This document shows, one piece after another, positions 21,655-23,018 of a stretch of DNA of 23,018 nt. The DNA is taken from contig JBFXAN010000100.1 in the NCBI GenBank assembly GCA_050184225.1, positions 1-23,018 of the forward strand. The letters run 5' to 3'. The notes below the pieces were generated by a model that saw only the letters and a program-made list of their open reading frames with translations, was not told the DNA's origin and searched no databases. Position 1 is the stretch's first letter, and every line of letters begins with the position of its first letter. This DNA is from JBFXAN01 sp050184225 (GTDB lineage Bacteria > Chloroflexota > Dehalococcoidia > CAUJGQ01). Both the position numbers and the translations under genes were made by a program.

Positions 21655-22974
21655 GTGAAGCAACTGCCAAACGGCCTGACCACGATCGCGGTCGTTGCAC
21701 TTGGCAAGATCGGGCTGCCGGTGGCCGCCCACTATGCGGCGCTGGGCCATCGCGTGATCGGCTGTGACATCGATGCCGACCTTGTTGCCGCGATCAACAG
21801 CGGGGAGTGCCCGATTGTGCACGAGCCGGGACTCGGGGAGATGGTCGCCGCGGGTGTCCGGTCGGGGCAACTCCGCGCGACCACCGACACGGCGGCCGGC
21901 GTTGCCCAGGCACAGGTTGTGATCGTGCTCGTGCCGCTCGATGTCGATGCGCGGCATCAACCAGAGTTCGGTCCGCTGGATGCCGCCTTCGCAGCGATCG
22001 GAGCGGGGTTGCAGGCCGGCGCGCTCGTGTTGCTGGAGACGACGGTGCCCACCGGCACGACCCGCGATCGATTCGGGCCGGCGATCGAGGCCGGGGGATT
22101 GCGATGCGGCCGGGACTTCTCGCTCGCCTTCAGCCCGGAGCGGGTGCAGTCGGGGCGTGTCCTGCGCGACCTTGCTACGTATCCGCGGGTTGTGGGCGGC
22201 GTGGACCCGCAGAGCACGGAGCGGGCGGCAATGTTCTATGAAGAGAACTTCGGTGTATCCGCGATCAGACTCTCGTCGGCGGAGGCGGCGGAGTTCTGCA
22301 AGATCGCGGAGTCGGTCTACCGCGACGTGAACATCGCCCTCGTGAACGAGCTCGCCCGCGCCGCGCGTGCGTCCGGCGTCGATATCCACGAGGTGATTCC
22401 GGCGGCCAACTCACAACCGCAATCGCATATCCATCGTCCCGGGCTGGGAGTCGGCGGACATTGCATTCCCGTCTATCCGTACTTCCTCCTGGCACAGACG
22501 GAGGATGTATCGCTGCCGCTGGCCGCCCGCGCGATCAACGACGGCATGCCGGTCTACGCCGCCGGTCTGCTGGAGCAGGCGCTTGGCGGACTGACCGGGC
22601 GGCGGGTGCTCGTACTGGGACTGACCTACCGGCCAGGGGTGCAGGAGACGGCGCACTCCCCCGCGCTGACGCTCGCGGCGGAGCTACGGCGCCAGGGAGC
22701 GGTCGTCGCCGGACACGATCCGTTGCTCTCCCCGGACGCGGTCGGGGCGTTCGGACTGATTCCCGCTGCGCCGGATGGTGCATGGCCCGCCGATGCGATC
22801 GTGTTGCACACGGCCGACCCGGCGTACCGCGATCTCGATGCCGGCGCGATCCCATCGGTCCGTGTGGTGCTCGACTGCGCCGGGGCGCTCGATGGCCGCC
22901 GATCGGCCGATCGGGGGATTACCTACCTGGCCATCGGCCGCCCTGTCACGCGGGCGGCGATTGAGGTGCGTTCG
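21655..22974 (+). CDS. Nucleotide-sugar (UDP-HexNAc-type) dehydrogenase
   Basis: This 440-aa enzyme (its stop codon TGA extends to 22977) oxidises the C6 hydroxyl of a UDP-sugar to the uronic acid with NAD. Family order is complete: NAD-binding ALGKIGLPVA (15-24), DIDADLVAAINSG, ETTVPTGTT (128-136), FSPERV (159-164), FCKIAESVYRDVNIALVNELA (214-234; K216, N226), and the catalytic cysteine C270 in GVGGHCIPVYPYFL (265-278). The C-terminal domain starts with VLVLGLTYRPGV. The first Gly of the G-x-G-x-x-G loop is Ala15 here. GTG start; no strong ribosome site is seen. It overlaps the next gene by four bases. The subclass (WecC-like or WbpA-like) suggests acetylated uronic acids for envelope polysaccharide. 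Confidence 0.88.
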
Positions 22975-23018
22975 TGATCCGCATCGGCGTGATCGGCTGC
23001 GGTTATTGGGGTCCGCTC
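22974..23018 (+). CDS. Gfo/Idh/MocA oxidoreductase, 5' fragment
   Basis: Only 15 codons are inside the window, and they read VIRIGVIGCGYWGPL. This is the NAD(P)-binding start (G-x-G-x-x-G) of the Gfo/Idh/MocA family, with the frequent CGYWGP variant. The GTG overlaps the preceding stop codon (GTGA). The pairing of a UDP-sugar dehydrogenase with such an oxidoreductase is typical of UDP-2,3-diamino-uronate routes (WbpA/WbpB type). Partial at the window edge. Confidence 0.7.
   Translation, partial: MIRIGVIGCGYWGPL

Overview
This is a GC-rich bacterial window with no rRNA, tRNA, CRISPR array or prophage. The style suggests a Chloroflexota lineage, perhaps Thermomicrobia-like: many family III CoA-transferases and acyl-CoA dehydrogenases, Uma2/DUF820 and UPF0175-DUF3368 cassettes, frequent GTG starts, and dispersed palindromic repeats. 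This is inference from gene content; a high-GC actinobacterium cannot be excluded.

Layout. (1) 1-1571 is repeat-rich and holds three very small genes: an Asn/Gln-rich 51-aa protein, a 52-aa zinc-finger-like protein and a 49-aa single-span membrane protein. It also holds a perfect 17-bp hairpin, a 28-bp perfect palindromic repeat and an 11-bp-period CTGTCAG tandem array. (2) 1572-4372 has a membrane-anchored protein with two cupredoxin domains, divergent from a DUF402 (FomD-like) protein. (3) 4440-6798, minus strand: an acyl-CoA dehydrogenase and a CitE-like (HpcH/HpaI) CoA-ester lyase. (4) 6799-10981 is a patchwork: a small orphan gene, a GNAT acetyltransferase preceded by a partial copy of the lyase gene's 5' end, a five-helix membrane protein, a secreted alpha/beta hydrolase and a frameshifted TMEM175/DUF1211 relic. 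(5) 10982-13926, minus strand: a two-gene operon of a family III CoA-transferase and a 2-hydroxyacyl-CoA lyase (HACL)-like ThDP enzyme. (6) 14064-20794, plus strand: a MmgE/PrpD protein, MaoC-like protein 1, a Uma2 relic, acyl-CoA dehydrogenase 2, Uma2, MaoC-like protein 2, a UPF0175/DUF3368 toxin-antitoxin pair and a second family III CoA-transferase. (7) 20946-23018: a SnoaL-like protein, a nucleotide-sugar dehydrogenase and the first codons of a Gfo/Idh/MocA oxidoreductase.

The metabolic core (4440-6798 and 10982-20794) reads as a CoA-thioester degradation island. Two CoA-transferases would activate acids, two dehydrogenases desaturate them, two MaoC hot-dog proteins hydrate, and a CitE-type lyase cleaves the product. 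This parallels itaconate/citramalate dissimilation (CoA-transferase, MaoC itaconyl-CoA hydratase, citramalyl-CoA lyase). The MmgE/PrpD protein belongs to the family that includes 2-methylcitrate dehydratase and cis-aconitate decarboxylase.

The unusual part is the HACL/CoA-transferase operon. HACL enzymes split 2-hydroxyacyl-CoA into formyl-CoA and a carbonyl compound, and Frc-type family III enzymes use formyl-CoA as CoA donor. Together they could form a self-priming alpha-cleavage cycle, analogous to Frc/Oxc in oxalate catabolism but for 2-hydroxy acids. The substrates are not fixed by the sequence.
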